A stretch of 64,000 nt of DNA from Bacteroidales bacterium (GCA_017550405.1 JAFZPH010000012.1:1-64000); one strand, 5' to 3'; positions 53,451-62,332 are shown, numbered from the stretch's first letter. Notes: generated by a model not told the origin, from the sequence alone. A program made the numbers and translations.

Positions 53451-53957
53451 ATGAAAACCAAATTCCTAACCATCATCCTGTTGCTATTGCTCTTTGGCGG
53501 GGCAGCCAATGCACAAGTCCGTACAAACGTGTATGACTTGGAAGGCAACGAAATCGTATCCGACTACATGTATTGGGGCTATGGCCTCTATTTCTCCTAT
53601 TTCTCCTTCCCAGATTTCTTCCAAGACGACTCCATGTACTGCCAAATTGGCATTGGCAACTGGGGCACTTATGCCCTTGACGACATCCGTGTCATCACCT
53701 TCTCTCACCCAATCATCGGCATCAACGAGATTGACGCCTCCAACCTCCAGTTAACCCCCAACCCTGCACGCGACAAGGTCACCCTCAGCGGTATCGGCGA
53801 TACTCCCCAGCAGGCTGTGCTCTACAACGTAACCGGTGTGAAGCTCCGGGAGCTGACGGTCACCGACGGCTCCACAATGGACATCAGCCAGCTGCCCGAA
53901 GGACTCTACATCCTGCGTTGCGGCAGCCATTCAGCAAAGATTGTGAAACAAAAATAA
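53451..53957 (+). CDS. very short T9SS type A cargo (168 aa), possibly a remnant
   Basis: I use ATG 53451 (signal peptide MKTKFLTIILLLLLFGGAAN). Only about 70 residues separate the signal peptide from the sorting domain. They end GTYALDDIRVITF, which looks like the last strand of a jelly-roll domain. The sorting domain runs from about 93 to 168 (LQLTPNPARDKVTLSGIG, VTGVKLREL, LPEGLYILRCG). The passenger therefore seems truncated, yet start, frame and sorting domain are intact. It lies 60 bp after the M28 gene and 13 bp before the next gene. Confidence 0.8.
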   Translation: MKTKFLTIILLLLLFGGAANAQVRTNVYDLEGNEIVSDYMYWGYGLYFSYFSFPDFFQDDSMYCQIGIGNWGTYALDDIRVITFSHPIIGINEIDASNLQLTPNPARDKVTLSGIGDTPQQAVLYNVTGVKLRELTVTDGSTMDISQLPEGLYILRCGSHSAKIVKQK

Positions 53958-53963
53958 GGGAGG
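53958..53963 (+). promoter_or_regulatory. canonical Shine-Dalgarno sequence
   Basis: GGGAGG lies 7 nt before ATG 53971. Such a strong site is unusual among the genes here, most of which have A-rich leaders without a Shine-Dalgarno match. Confidence 0.7.
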
Positions 53964-53970
53964 ACCACAC

Positions 53971-56058
53971 ATGAAAAAGACTTTCCAACTCAGCATTATG
54001 GCTATCCTCCTCACCGCAGGGGTCACTGCCATGGGACAAACCCGTGTCCTCAACGCCCATTATGGTGGAAACGTCGTTTTCCAAACACCTGTTTCGGCAT
54101 TGGACAGCATCAATGCCGACAGCAAAAGCTACGTCAATATTTACTACAGCGACGCCAGATGGAGCCCCCATGTAAACCAAATCGACAGTATAACCTTTTC
54201 CAAGGTCACTTATGGCGACACCACCTTGCCCATCGACCCCGTCAGTATCGACACCACGGGGATGATACGCATCGTGTGGAACGGTGCCTCGGTTTCTATC
54301 ACCAATCCCTACCCCGACGACAGCATCAAGATTACCGCTGCCAGCGGCCATGTGACGGTGAAGTCGCAAGCCACCACACTCAACAATGTGGTGTACAACC
54401 TCAGCGGCACCTCCTCCGACGGAAACCTGCTCTTCAGCAAACTCAGCACCCCTGTCATCTTGCGCCTTGACGGTGTGCAACTCACCTCGATGGGCAGTGC
54501 CGCCATCAACATCGACAAGAACCAGAACGCCCTCATCCACATTGTTGCCGAAACCGAGAACAGCCTTGCCGATGCCGACAGCAATGCCGACAAGGCAGTG
54601 GTCTACACCAAAGGGGCTTTCACCCTGCAAGGCTCCGGCATGCTCAGTGTCGCCTCTTCTTTTGCCAATGGACTGCAAGGCAAACGCGGCGTTACCGTGA
54701 ATAACGGCAACATCGACATCCAAGTCACTGCCGACACCAAGAAAGGCATCAAGTCCGACCAAAGCTTCACCATGAACGGCGGCAAGCTTAATATCACAGC
54801 CTCGGGCAGCGTGGTTATTGACACCTCGGCCGACTACGAGACCGGCTACGACTTCTCCTACTGCACCGGCATCAAAACCGGCGACATAGACGAAGGCACA
54901 CGAGGCGACATCGTCATCAACGGAGGCAGTCTTACCGTCGACTGTCCCGCCACCAACGCCGGAGGACGCTGCCTCTCCAGCGACTACGACATCATTGTCA
55001 ACGGCGGCACCACCACGCTCACCACCCACGGCGACGGCCTTGCCGTGGGCGGTACCGGCAGGCAGGCCATAGACGGTTATGCCTGTGCCTGCATGAGTGC
55101 CGACAGCAATATCTACATCTACGGCGGCCGCCTCGACGCTCGCAGCACCGGTCTCGGCGGTCGTGGCATTAAAGCCGACGGCAATATGACCGTGGGCCGC
55201 ATCGGCGACGACGATGCGCTGGTGCATGTCTATGTCCAAACCAGCGGCAACCCTGTTAACGCCATAGGCGGCGGTGGCCACGGGCCTTGGGGTGGCAACG
55301 AGTCCGACTACTTCAAAGGCCTGCCCAAAGGCATCAAGGTTGAAAACAACATCTATTTCAACAGCGGTCATGTGGGTGTCTTCTGCGCCCAGAGCAGCGG
55401 CGACCCCAACGGTGAGGCCATAGAGAGCAAGGACAGTCTCTTTATCAATGGCGGAATCATTGAAGCCAACGCCTACGACGACGCCCTCAACGCGGCAAAC
55501 TACCTCGAAATCAACGGCGGCAAAATATGGTGCTACTCTCGCGGCAACGATGCCATTGACTGTAACGGCAACACCAATGTCAACGGGGGATTCATCATCG
55601 CCAACGGACGTGAAGTAGGCTTTGACGCCGCCACCGATGCCGGAGGACATTTCGCCCTCAACGGGGGCACACTCGTCTGCCAAGGCGACAGAATGGGAGC
55701 TTGGGACCGTCCCAACGTCAGTGGACATCAACCCTACCTGCAAATCACTGCAACCGACCTCTACTGGCGAATTACCATCAAGAATTCCGCTGGAGAGATA
55801 GTGCTTATGTATGATTCTAGAGCCTACCGCTTGATTAAAGGCAACGGTTTTATCGAGAACTATGCCGACCCCGGAACCGAAACCACACGTCCCAGAGCCG
55901 TCAACAGTTACCCCATTGTCATTTCCAGCCCCGACATCACCAGCGGCACCTATCAATACTGGGATTCATTCTTCTACGGTGGCACAGGCTGGCACGGTTT
56001 TTTCACCGGCTCAGAACCTTATTTGTTTGGAAACCCCAAAACCGCCACAGCACAATAA
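53971..56058 (+). CDS. DUF4353-like carbohydrate-binding-domain protein (695 aa)
   Basis: The exported protein has signal peptide MKKTFQLSIMAILLTAGVTA. From about residue 95 it consists of repeated right-handed beta-helix-like units with Asn-Gly-Gly turns: LDGVQLTSMGSAAINI, NGNIDIQVTADTKKGIKSDQ, NGGSLTVDCPATNAGGRC, INGGIIEANAYDDALNAANY and NGGKIWCYSRGNDAID. This matches the DUF4353 'carbohydrate-binding domain-containing' group. There is no T9SS sorting domain, so release or attachment differs from the neighbouring cargo. It is last gene of the M28-small cargo-DUF4353 run, with a terminator at 56073. Confidence 0.83.
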   Translation: MKKTFQLSIMAILLTAGVTAMGQTRVLNAHYGGNVVFQTPVSALDSINADSKSYVNIYYSDARWSPHVNQIDSITFSKVTYGDTTLPIDPVSIDTTGMIRIVWNGASVSITNPYPDDSIKITAASGHVTVKSQATTLNNVVYNLSGTSSDGNLLFSKLSTPVILRLDGVQLTSMGSAAINIDKNQNALIHIVAETENSLADADSNADKAVVYTKGAFTLQGSGMLSVASSFANGLQGKRGVTVNNGNIDIQVTADTKKGIKSDQSFTMNGGKLNITASGSVVIDTSADYETGYDFSYCTGIKTGDIDEGTRGDIVINGGSLTVDCPATNAGGRCLSSDYDIIVNGGTTTLTTHGDGLAVGGTGRQAIDGYACACMSADSNIYIYGGRLDARSTGLGGRGIKADGNMTVGRIGDDDALVHVYVQTSGNPVNAIGGGGHGPWGGNESDYFKGLPKGIKVENNIYFNSGHVGVFCAQSSGDPNGEAIESKDSLFINGGIIEANAYDDALNAANYLEINGGKIWCYSRGNDAIDCNGNTNVNGGFIIANGREVGFDAATDAGGHFALNGGTLVCQGDRMGAWDRPNVSGHQPYLQITATDLYWRITIKNSAGEIVLMYDSRAYRLIKGNGFIENYADPGTETTRPRAVNSYPIVISSPDITSGTYQYWDSFFYGGTGWHGFFTGSEPYLFGNPKTATAQ

Positions 56059-56072
56059 CAAATAAAAACAAC

Positions 56073-56107
56073 AAGGGCTGGAAAGCGTGCATCGTTTTCC
56101 AGCCCTT
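56073..56107 (+). terminator. rho-independent terminator after the DUF4353-like gene
   Basis: A perfect 12-bp stem (AAGGGCTGGAAA with TTTCCAGCCCTT) around an 11-nt loop is followed by TGCTTTT. Confidence 0.85.
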
Positions 56108-56119
56108 TGCTTTTCACCA

Positions 56120-56295
56120 CCTCGCAAAGTCTCCACGTATCTCACAAAATCTCCACGTATCTTGTGTATTACACGTATAAAAATCACTTCCTCGCAAGGT
56201 CTCCACGTATCTCTCTAGAACTCCACGTATCTCGCGTATTACACGTATATAATCACTTGTAGTGATAATACTTGTGATACGCGAGATACGTGGAG
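56120..56295. repeat. 70-bp tandem duplication with CTCCACGTATCT words and 19-bp hairpin
   Basis: Two diverged 70-bp units start at 56120 and 56190. CTCCACGTATCT occurs directly at 56131, 56151, 56201 and 56221, and inverted at 56284-56295. CTCCACGTATCTCGCGTAT (56221-56239) pairs perfectly with 56277-56295, with a smaller ATCACT/AGTGAT hairpin inside. It lies just downstream of the AsmA-like gene on the minus strand and may end its transcript. Confidence 0.9.
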
Positions 56296-56313
56296 ATAAA
56301 CTCTACTCTCACT

Positions 56314-59300
56314 TTATCGCACATTTGCCTCGAGGTATTTCCGCACCTGGCTCTTCACCCTGAGCGTGTAGTCGCTCAGATAGTCTTTCTCCTCGGGCTT
56401 GTACATCTCGGCATACAGTATCTTGCCCAGCTCGATCTTGGGTTTGGAGATATTGCCCGTCACGTCGATGGCCAGTCGGGCAGGCAGGGGACATTTGAGC
56501 AACTCGAGGTGGTAGTTGCACTTATTGTCGAGCGAATGATGTCCACTGATGCAGAGCTGATAGTTGTGCAGATTGAGCAGGAAGGGATATACGGTGATGT
56601 TCTTGCGGACCACCTGTGCCTCGACACTGATGCTGTCCACACCGATATTGTTGTCTTTCTCCCTCCAATTCTTGAACTGCAGCAAGCGAGCCATGGAGGC
56701 AAGGCTTTCATTGTCCAGCACCACAAGGTCTTTGCCGTTGATGGCCATAGCACCGAGGAGGGTGCTCATCTTGGGCTTATAGAAAGCGTCGAGGGCACAC
56801 TCCGCAGCCAAGTGGAAGTTGGCCTTGCCCTTGAAGGCTTTGAGCATCGGCACAAGGGTGTCGATGGAGGGGATCATCTCCAGCAGTTCTTCAATCTGTA
56901 TGTCGAGCAGGTGGAAGTCAAGACCCGTGAAGAGGTTGTTCACCCTGGGCGACTTGTACACACCTGTAAGCTGCATGCGGGCAGCCTTGCAGGTGAAACC
57001 CATCTGGTCGAGCACCGCCACACCGTCGTTGACGGTGAGCGAGCCACCCAGCGTGTTGAGGTCGTTGCCGAAAGCCACACAACGGGCGATGTGGGTGTTC
57101 AGTCGCACGTTCACATCCTTGGGGACGATAAAGGGGTTGGCCGTAGCCGGCACATGGTCTTCGGCACGCTGCTGTGCCAGAGTATCCTCGTCGCTGCCCA
57201 TGCCGCTGAGGATGCCCATCAACTGGTCGATGTCGGCATATTGCGAGTTGAAATCCAGTGTCCCGTGCAGCATACCCTTGTGGCTGAGCCAATCTTCGAC
57301 GCCATACACCTTGCCCGCCAGATGGTAGTCGGACACACCCCACAGCACATCGGCCTGCTCGATGTCGCACACCTCGGGTTTGTAGTTGAACTTGAAGGCC
57401 GTCATACGCACTGCCTCGGACATATTGTTCATTGACAGCACAGCGCGATGGATGTCGATATCCACATCGGGATTCCACTGCTTCAGCACATTGTCCTGTG
57501 TCGTGTCGTTCTTCACGCTTCCTTTCAGTTTCAAGGTGTCCGAGTAGACAATCATCGAGTCCATATTGACATTCAGCCTGCTGGCTCCGATGCGGAACGA
57601 AGCTGCCAAGGGCTGCTCCTTGTCCAGTATATTGGGTATGCCCACATTGATGTCCGGACTGGACACCTGGGCATCGATGTTCATATTATCCATCTTCACA
57701 TCCAGCTGGCCGCCGACTATGTGTGCGCCTATCAGTTCAGCCACCTTGGTACTTTGGCGCTTGGTGGGCAGAGCCACGGCGACATTCAGCTGGGGCGAGG
57801 AGGCATGGATGCTGTCCCACCGCACGTTCATGTTTTTCAAAAAGAGGTTACCGCCCAGCTGGATACGCTTCAAATCCATATCAGTCAACGCGCTCAGACG
57901 GCTCTTGGCCTTCAGGTCCACCCGCGTGGTGCCTTGCAGGTCGAGCGGCATGGTGTCGGGCAGGAAAGGACGCAAGTCAGGCAGATTGAGGTCGCCTTTC
58001 AGACGGGCGTCGACAAGCATATCGCCCATCAAGTCGTCGACAGTGCCGGTAATGCCCACGGTGGAGTGGCTCATCTTGGCATCCAGCTGGTGGATTTCCA
58101 CCCGGGACACCCCTTTATAGGCGCTGTCCGACGAGAGGTTCACGTTGGCGCTGACCCTCGCCGTGATATTACGCAGCGGAGCGGGCAGCATCTTGGGGGC
58201 GGCAAAAGACCCCTTGTCCAGTTCCACATCGGCGTCGACCAAGGGCATACGACCCTCGTCCATCACGCCGTACACATGTGCCGACAGCTGCGCCTTCCCG
58301 TCCACCTTCATCCCTTTCAGGCTCTCGGTAACAAACGGGGGCAGCACAGCCAGCAGGTCGGCCACCTGCCACTTGTCCGACTGCAGCCTGAGGTCAACCT
58401 CCATCGGGCGATCCTCCTGGGCCAAAGCCACATCGCCGGCCACATCCAGCTTGTAGTCTGCCAGACGGAGCGAGGCTTCATCCAGCGCAAAACGCATCTT
58501 GTCGATATTGGCGCGGAACGGAACATCAAGCTCCAGCAGCCCATGGCGCGAGGCCGACATCGCCTCGGTGGTGAAAGCCTGTCCCCCGGCGGCAAGATAG
58601 CCCTCGGGCAGCGACAGCCTCATGCGGCCGCGCAGCGAATCGGTGGTTCCTGTCCCCTCGGCACGCAGCACCACATCGGTGGCGTTGGCACAGAGAGCGG
58701 GATGCCCCGCACTGTCGACCATGTCCAGCAGCAGCTTGTCCACGGTCATCTTCATGTCGGCATCGACAACTGAATGCAGCAGCGACCCTTTGATGTCCAT
58801 ATCCACACCGCCCACTTCGGCCAGCATGCGCTGGGGCAGGTTGCAGTATTGAGCCTGCAGATTGTTGACGCTCAATTTCTCCAGTTGTATTATCTCGGGC
58901 AGCGACGACTCCTCTGTTGGTTCCTCCTCTTCGTCGCTGGTGACAAAGACATCCAGATTGCTCCACCCGTCGGGGGCGGTATAGAGATTGGCCTTGGTGT
59001 CGTCGAGCCGGATTTGGTGCACCACCACGGCACCGTCCTTGAGGAATGCCTTCAAGTCCAGCCCCACGGTCAACGAAGCCACCCGCGCAAGGGTGTCGTC
59101 ATGCACCATACTGGCCGCCAAGGCATTGTCGGCAGGAATCTGATAGGGGTTCACCAGCACCACATCCTTCACCTCCACCCCCACATCGGGCCATGTCTTG
59201 AAGAGCGAAAGCCCCACCTTGCCAAGATGGTATTCGCAGGTAATATAGTTCGAAGCCAAACCATTGACTATCGATGTAAGCCTGGCCGGGGTGAAAAGCA

Positions 59301-59385
59301 GCCAGCAGAGCACAGCCACGGCCACCACAATAATCCCCAGCAGCGACCCCACGGATATGAGGGCTATTTTCCAACCTTTCTTCAT
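56314..59385 (-). CDS. AsmA-family inner-membrane-anchored protein (1023 aa)
   Basis: I use ATG 59385, giving MKKGWKIALISVGSLLGIIV; the frame is open further upstream but that stretch crosses the preceding lipoprotein gene. One membrane helix lies at about 6-30, then a large periplasmic beta-rich region. AsmA/TamB-like features include LGKVGLSLFKTWPDVGVEVKD near the N-terminus and a C-terminal AsmA_2-like part (LHNYQLCISGHHSLDNKCNY, KPKIELGKIL). Such proteins are thought to bridge membranes and move phospholipid. It is last gene of the pyrE-SUMF1-hpt-lipoprotein run, 5 bp after the lipoprotein. Confidence 0.88.
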   Translation of the reverse strand: MKKGWKIALISVGSLLGIIVVAVAVLCWLLFTPARLTSIVNGLASNYITCEYHLGKVGLSLFKTWPDVGVEVKDVVLVNPYQIPADNALAASMVHDDTLARVASLTVGLDLKAFLKDGAVVVHQIRLDDTKANLYTAPDGWSNLDVFVTSDEEEEPTEESSLPEIIQLEKLSVNNLQAQYCNLPQRMLAEVGGVDMDIKGSLLHSVVDADMKMTVDKLLLDMVDSAGHPALCANATDVVLRAEGTGTTDSLRGRMRLSLPEGYLAAGGQAFTTEAMSASRHGLLELDVPFRANIDKMRFALDEASLRLADYKLDVAGDVALAQEDRPMEVDLRLQSDKWQVADLLAVLPPFVTESLKGMKVDGKAQLSAHVYGVMDEGRMPLVDADVELDKGSFAAPKMLPAPLRNITARVSANVNLSSDSAYKGVSRVEIHQLDAKMSHSTVGITGTVDDLMGDMLVDARLKGDLNLPDLRPFLPDTMPLDLQGTTRVDLKAKSRLSALTDMDLKRIQLGGNLFLKNMNVRWDSIHASSPQLNVAVALPTKRQSTKVAELIGAHIVGGQLDVKMDNMNIDAQVSSPDINVGIPNILDKEQPLAASFRIGASRLNVNMDSMIVYSDTLKLKGSVKNDTTQDNVLKQWNPDVDIDIHRAVLSMNNMSEAVRMTAFKFNYKPEVCDIEQADVLWGVSDYHLAGKVYGVEDWLSHKGMLHGTLDFNSQYADIDQLMGILSGMGSDEDTLAQQRAEDHVPATANPFIVPKDVNVRLNTHIARCVAFGNDLNTLGGSLTVNDGVAVLDQMGFTCKAARMQLTGVYKSPRVNNLFTGLDFHLLDIQIEELLEMIPSIDTLVPMLKAFKGKANFHLAAECALDAFYKPKMSTLLGAMAINGKDLVVLDNESLASMARLLQFKNWREKDNNIGVDSISVEAQVVRKNITVYPFLLNLHNYQLCISGHHSLDNKCNYHLELLKCPLPARLAIDVTGNISKPKIELGKILYAEMYKPEEKDYLSDYTLRVKSQVRKYLEANVR

Positions 59386-59390
59386 GATTG

Positions 59391-59774
59391 CTATCGTACT
59401 TTGACAAATGTTCTGTAATCGCCATACATGTCCTTCCACACCAGGCTGTCCTGCGTCTGGCGGGTGACGGTGTAGTTCTCGTAGGCATGCTGCCCCATCT
59501 GGCCCTCGTAGTCAATCTCCAGGTGCGACCCCATGGTTGTCCACGAAAAATGCAGCACCCCCTCAGTGTCATACTCATGCACATCGTCCGCCTCGTCCCA
59601 GGTCGACCCTGTGCCGCCGGACTTGAAACGCCAGTATTCCGTTTTCTTGTCGGTGGACTGCCATTTGCCCACAAGGTCACTCTTATTGATGACTACGTCG
59701 AAATCATCTATACAACTGACCGTGGTGGCCAGTCCCGCCAACAGCAGCAAGCAATATAAAACACGTTTTTTCAT
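59391..59774 (-). CDS. small lipoprotein with lipocalin-like domain
   Basis: The 127-residue protein has a lipobox (LAGLATTVSCIDD). A small antiparallel beta domain begins LVGKWQSTDKKTEYWRF, a start typical of lipocalin-like lipoproteins in Bacteroidota. Strands LHFSWTTMGSHLEIDYEG and SLVWKDMYGDYRTFVKV complete it. The start overlaps the hpt stop by four bases (59771-59774) and the gene ends 5 bp before the AsmA-like gene, so all three are coupled. Ligand and role are unknown. Confidence 0.8.
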   Translation of the reverse strand: MKKRVLYCLLLLAGLATTVSCIDDFDVVINKSDLVGKWQSTDKKTEYWRFKSGGTGSTWDEADDVHEYDTEGVLHFSWTTMGSHLEIDYEGQMGQHAYENYTVTRQTQDSLVWKDMYGDYRTFVKVR

Positions 59775-60310
59775 AAACCATCGTATACATAAATGTCGCG
59801 GTAGGTACGTCCCACGCCCTCAAAGTCAAGCCCGTAGCCCACTATGAAGTCGTCGGGGATCTCCTTGCCTATATAATCTATCTTGTAATTCTTCTTGAAC
59901 CTCCCAGGCTTGAAGAGGAAGGTGCAGATGGCAATGCTCCGGGGCTCCAGCAGTCTCAGCCGGTCGAGCATATACTCCATCGAGATGCCGCTGTCGATAA
60001 TATCCTCCACAATCACCACGTCGCGGTTGCGGCACGACGGCGGGAAACCCGTCACCTCCTCCACCCTGCCTGTGGTGGACATGCCCGAATAGGACGAATA
60101 GCGGACAAACGACACCTCGGCGTCGAAATCCAGCTGTCGGACCAAATCGGCGGCAAAAACAAAACTACCCGTCAGCACCGGACAAAAGATGGGGTTGCGC
60201 CCCCGGTAGTCGCGCGACAGCTCGGCAGCCACACGCCTCACCACTTCCTGTATCTCCGACTCGGGCAGATACAGTCTGAACCGTTTGTCCAACACCTGAA
60301 TCTTATCCAT
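59771..60310 (-). CDS. hpt: hypoxanthine phosphoribosyltransferase
   Basis: The 179-residue type I phosphoribosyltransferase has the PRPP-binding loop DVVIVEDIIDSGISM near 97-112. The flexible loop (RYSSYSGMSTTGRV) and C-terminal DFIVGYGLDFEGVGRTYRDI recognise the purine ring and are typical of Hpt. It salvages hypoxanthine (and guanine) to IMP (and GMP). It is in the same orientation as pyrE, another PRPP-using enzyme, two genes upstream. Confidence 0.94.
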   Translation of the reverse strand: MDKIQVLDKRFRLYLPESEIQEVVRRVAAELSRDYRGRNPIFCPVLTGSFVFAADLVRQLDFDAEVSFVRYSSYSGMSTTGRVEEVTGFPPSCRNRDVVIVEDIIDSGISMEYMLDRLRLLEPRSIAICTFLFKPGRFKKNYKIDYIGKEIPDDFIVGYGLDFEGVGRTYRDIYVYDGL

Positions 60311-60367
60311 TGTTCAAGCTTTTTGAATGTGTTGACAATTACAATCCGAAAACACACCCTATCACCG

Positions 60368-61405
60368 TCAATCCTCCTCGGGCTCGATGCTGTCCAGCAC
60401 CAGACGGCAGCCGAAATAGCTGTAGCCATACTCGGGAAGATACCAGCTGCGCTCGAAGACGCTGCAACCCCACGTGGGGCTGTTGAAACAGCCGCCGCGC
60501 AGAATGCGGTTCTCTCCCGTGCGGGGACCCTGTGGGCAGTTTTGGGGCGAGGCGCTGTAAGCCTCCATCCAGTCACTGCACCACTCCATCACATTGCCGC
60601 CCATATCATACAGTCCCAACTCGTTGGGCAGCAGCCGCCCCACAGGGTGGCTGTGGCCGTTGCTGTTGCCGCCATACCAGCAGGTCTCCCACATCTGGCT
60701 GCGCACACCGGGATAAGGGGTGTTGTGGCTCCTGACCCCTCCGCGTGCAGCATACTCCCATTCGGCCTCAGTGGGCAGGCGGAAACGGTAACCCGTCATC
60801 TGGCTGAGACGGGCCACGAAAATCTGTGCCGCGTTCCACGACACCTGTTCCACAGGCAGACTGTCGTTCCCAGCCCATTTCGACGGGTTCTCGCCCATCA
60901 CGGCCTTCCACAGTCCCTGCGTAACCTCATGCTGCCCCATATAGAACGTGTTCACCGTCACCTTGTGTGTGGGCAGCTCGTCGGCATAGGTGTGGCGCTC
61001 GCCGTGGGGATGGGTGCAGCCCATCACAAAACTGCCGCCTTCTACAGGCAACATGCGGAACACCAGCGTGTCGACATACACCAGCAGGGCGCCGTCGTCC
61101 ACCTCTACAAGGAACGAGAGGTCGGCCGAATCCACCCCGCGAATCTCCGACAGGCGGAAGGCCTCGATGGTCAGCCCCGTGCCGGGCTCCACGCCTTTGC
61201 CCACAGCGCCCGTCAAGCCCTGCAAAGGCTCGGTATACCGTCCACCACCCACCGACACCCTCACACAGATGTCGGCACGGCGGTCAAGGGTGTACCGTAT
61301 GGCCAGCGAGTCGCCCCGGAGTGTGAACGACACATCGCTCACCACCTGTGCCTTCAGCACCGGCATCGAGAGAATGAGCAGCAATATGGCAAAGCAGCGT
61401 TTCAA
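60368..61405 (-). CDS. SUMF1/FGE-sulfatase-domain protein, TTG start, probably non-catalytic
   Basis: The 345-residue protein starts at a TTG (61405); an in-frame stop lies 24 bp upstream and no ATG intervenes. A signal peptide follows (KRCFAILLLILSMPVLKAQ), then an Ig-like region (about 22-115) and a SUMF1 fold (about 118-340). SUMF1 signatures are EGGSFVMGC, EVTQGLWKAVMG, RLPTEAEWEYAARGG, NELGLYDMGGNVMEWCSD and RILRGGCF. The cysteine pair of true formylglycine-generating enzymes is not in its usual place, so a structural or ligand role is likelier. It follows pyrE. Confidence 0.83.
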   Translation of the reverse strand: MKRCFAILLLILSMPVLKAQVVSDVSFTLRGDSLAIRYTLDRRADICVRVSVGGGRYTEPLQGLTGAVGKGVEPGTGLTIEAFRLSEIRGVDSADLSFLVEVDDGALLVYVDTLVFRMLPVEGGSFVMGCTHPHGERHTYADELPTHKVTVNTFYMGQHEVTQGLWKAVMGENPSKWAGNDSLPVEQVSWNAAQIFVARLSQMTGYRFRLPTEAEWEYAARGGVRSHNTPYPGVRSQMWETCWYGGNSNGHSHPVGRLLPNELGLYDMGGNVMEWCSDWMEAYSASPQNCPQGPRTGENRILRGGCFNSPTWGCSVFERSWYLPEYGYSYFGCRLVLDSIEPEED

Positions 61406-61407
61406 TT

Positions 61408-61493
61408 TCGTTATCTCGTTAATTGGTTAACGCGTGAACCGACTAACACATTAACACGTTCACACATTAACACGTTCACGCATTCACGCATTC
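61408..61493. repeat. reiterated GTTAA/GTTCAC words between pyrE and the SUMF1 gene
   Basis: The 78-bp gap is made of words such as CGTTAAT, GGTTAACGCGTGAA, ACATTAACACGTTCAC (two overlapping copies) and CACGCATT (two copies). GTTAACGCGTGAAC on the left can pair with GTTCAC/GTTAAC words on the right. The array runs through the pyrE stop codon and its last codons. Confidence 0.75.
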
Positions 61494-62122
61494 ATGTGGG
61501 CGTCGCTCCAGGCCTCGGGATTCTTGCGCCAGGCGGCAAGGCTCTCCATCTCCACAGGACGGATGTACTCCTCCTTGCAGGCCACCTCAATCAAGGTGTC
61601 GTAGTTGGTAAGGGTGTGCAACTCGACGTTGGCGTCGGCGAAATTGCGCTCGGCCACGGCAAGGCCGTAGGTGAAAATGGCAGCCATACCCTTCACGTTG
61701 CAACCGCGCTCGCGCAGAGCGTTCACGGCGATAAGGCTGCTCTTGCCTGTCGAGACGAGGTCTTCAATCACCACCACCGACTGGCCTTCGTGAATCTCGC
61801 CCTCAATCTGGTTCGTCAATCCGTGCGACTTGGCCTCCGAGCGGACATACACAAAAGGCTTGCCCAGCTCTTGCGCCACCAGGGCACCCTGGGCGATGCC
61901 GCCTGTGGCCACACCGGCCACCACATCCACGTCGCCCCAATATTCGTTCACCACATCGACGAAACGCTGACGGATGAAAGTCCGTATCTCGGGATACGAA
62001 AGAGTGACGCGGTTGTCGCAATAAATGGGCGATTTGCGACCCGACGCCCAAGTAAACGGGTGTTCGTTGTTCAGTTTTATTGCTTTGACTTGCAGTAAGA
62101 AAGTGGCCGTCTGAAGGGCCAT
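61484..62122 (-). CDS. pyrE: orotate phosphoribosyltransferase
   Basis: The 212-residue enzyme starts MALQTATFLLQVKAIKLNNE. It has HPFTWASGRKSPIYCDNRVT, GVATGGIAQGALVAQELGK, VRSEAKSHG and the PRPP loop SVVVIEDLVSTGKSS. It converts orotate to OMP in pyrimidine synthesis. I choose ATG 62122 because the promoter box at 62145-62152 puts the transcript start close to 62140. The ATG at 62140 would then be almost leaderless, and still longer readings are impossible. The last residues (MNA) and the stop codon fall in a repeated word. Confidence 0.95.
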   Translation of the reverse strand: MALQTATFLLQVKAIKLNNEHPFTWASGRKSPIYCDNRVTLSYPEIRTFIRQRFVDVVNEYWGDVDVVAGVATGGIAQGALVAQELGKPFVYVRSEAKSHGLTNQIEGEIHEGQSVVVIEDLVSTGKSSLIAVNALRERGCNVKGMAAIFTYGLAVAERNFADANVELHTLTNYDTLIEVACKEEYIRPVEMESLAAWRKNPEAWSDAHMNA

Positions 62123-62144
62123 GTCGTTGTTTGTTTTCATAACG

Positions 62145-62152
62145 CAAAGATA
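62145..62152 (-). promoter_or_regulatory. -7 promoter box for pyrE, decides the start codon
   Basis: The minus strand reads TATCTTTG (perfect TAnnTTTG). It excludes starts upstream of 62140 and favours ATG 62122 with a leader of about 17 nt. Confidence 0.75.
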
Positions 62153-62332
62153 CGCTTTTTTTTTGATTCGGAGAAAAAAATAATTCACCTTATTCCCAAA
62201 CCTCAATCCGATGGCAACAACACCGGTGCATACACCCACAATCCCCGAAGCTGTACCGACCTCAGAAAGAGGTAACAACAGCCTAACAAAAGCCTCAGCG
62301 CCAGCTCGCTCCCCTGTTCCTCCCTTCAATCC

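Noticed and set aside
53884..55956. A 690-codon minus-strand frame opposite the DUF4353-like gene
   Set aside because: It is the mirror of a repetitive beta-helix gene; the plus strand has a signal peptide, a Shine-Dalgarno site and a terminator.
60368..61405. Active formylglycine-generating enzyme
   Set aside because: The expected cysteine pair near the C-terminal RGG motif is not at the proper positions and no sulfatase gene is nearby.
60323..62098. A 591-codon plus-strand frame spanning the SUMF1 and pyrE genes
   Set aside because: It runs opposite two well-recognised genes and across the repeat-filled gap between them.
62123..62329. Upstream extension of pyrE to a start at 62329
   Set aside because: The added residues are not conserved, and a perfect -7 promoter box lies inside the extension at 62145-62152.
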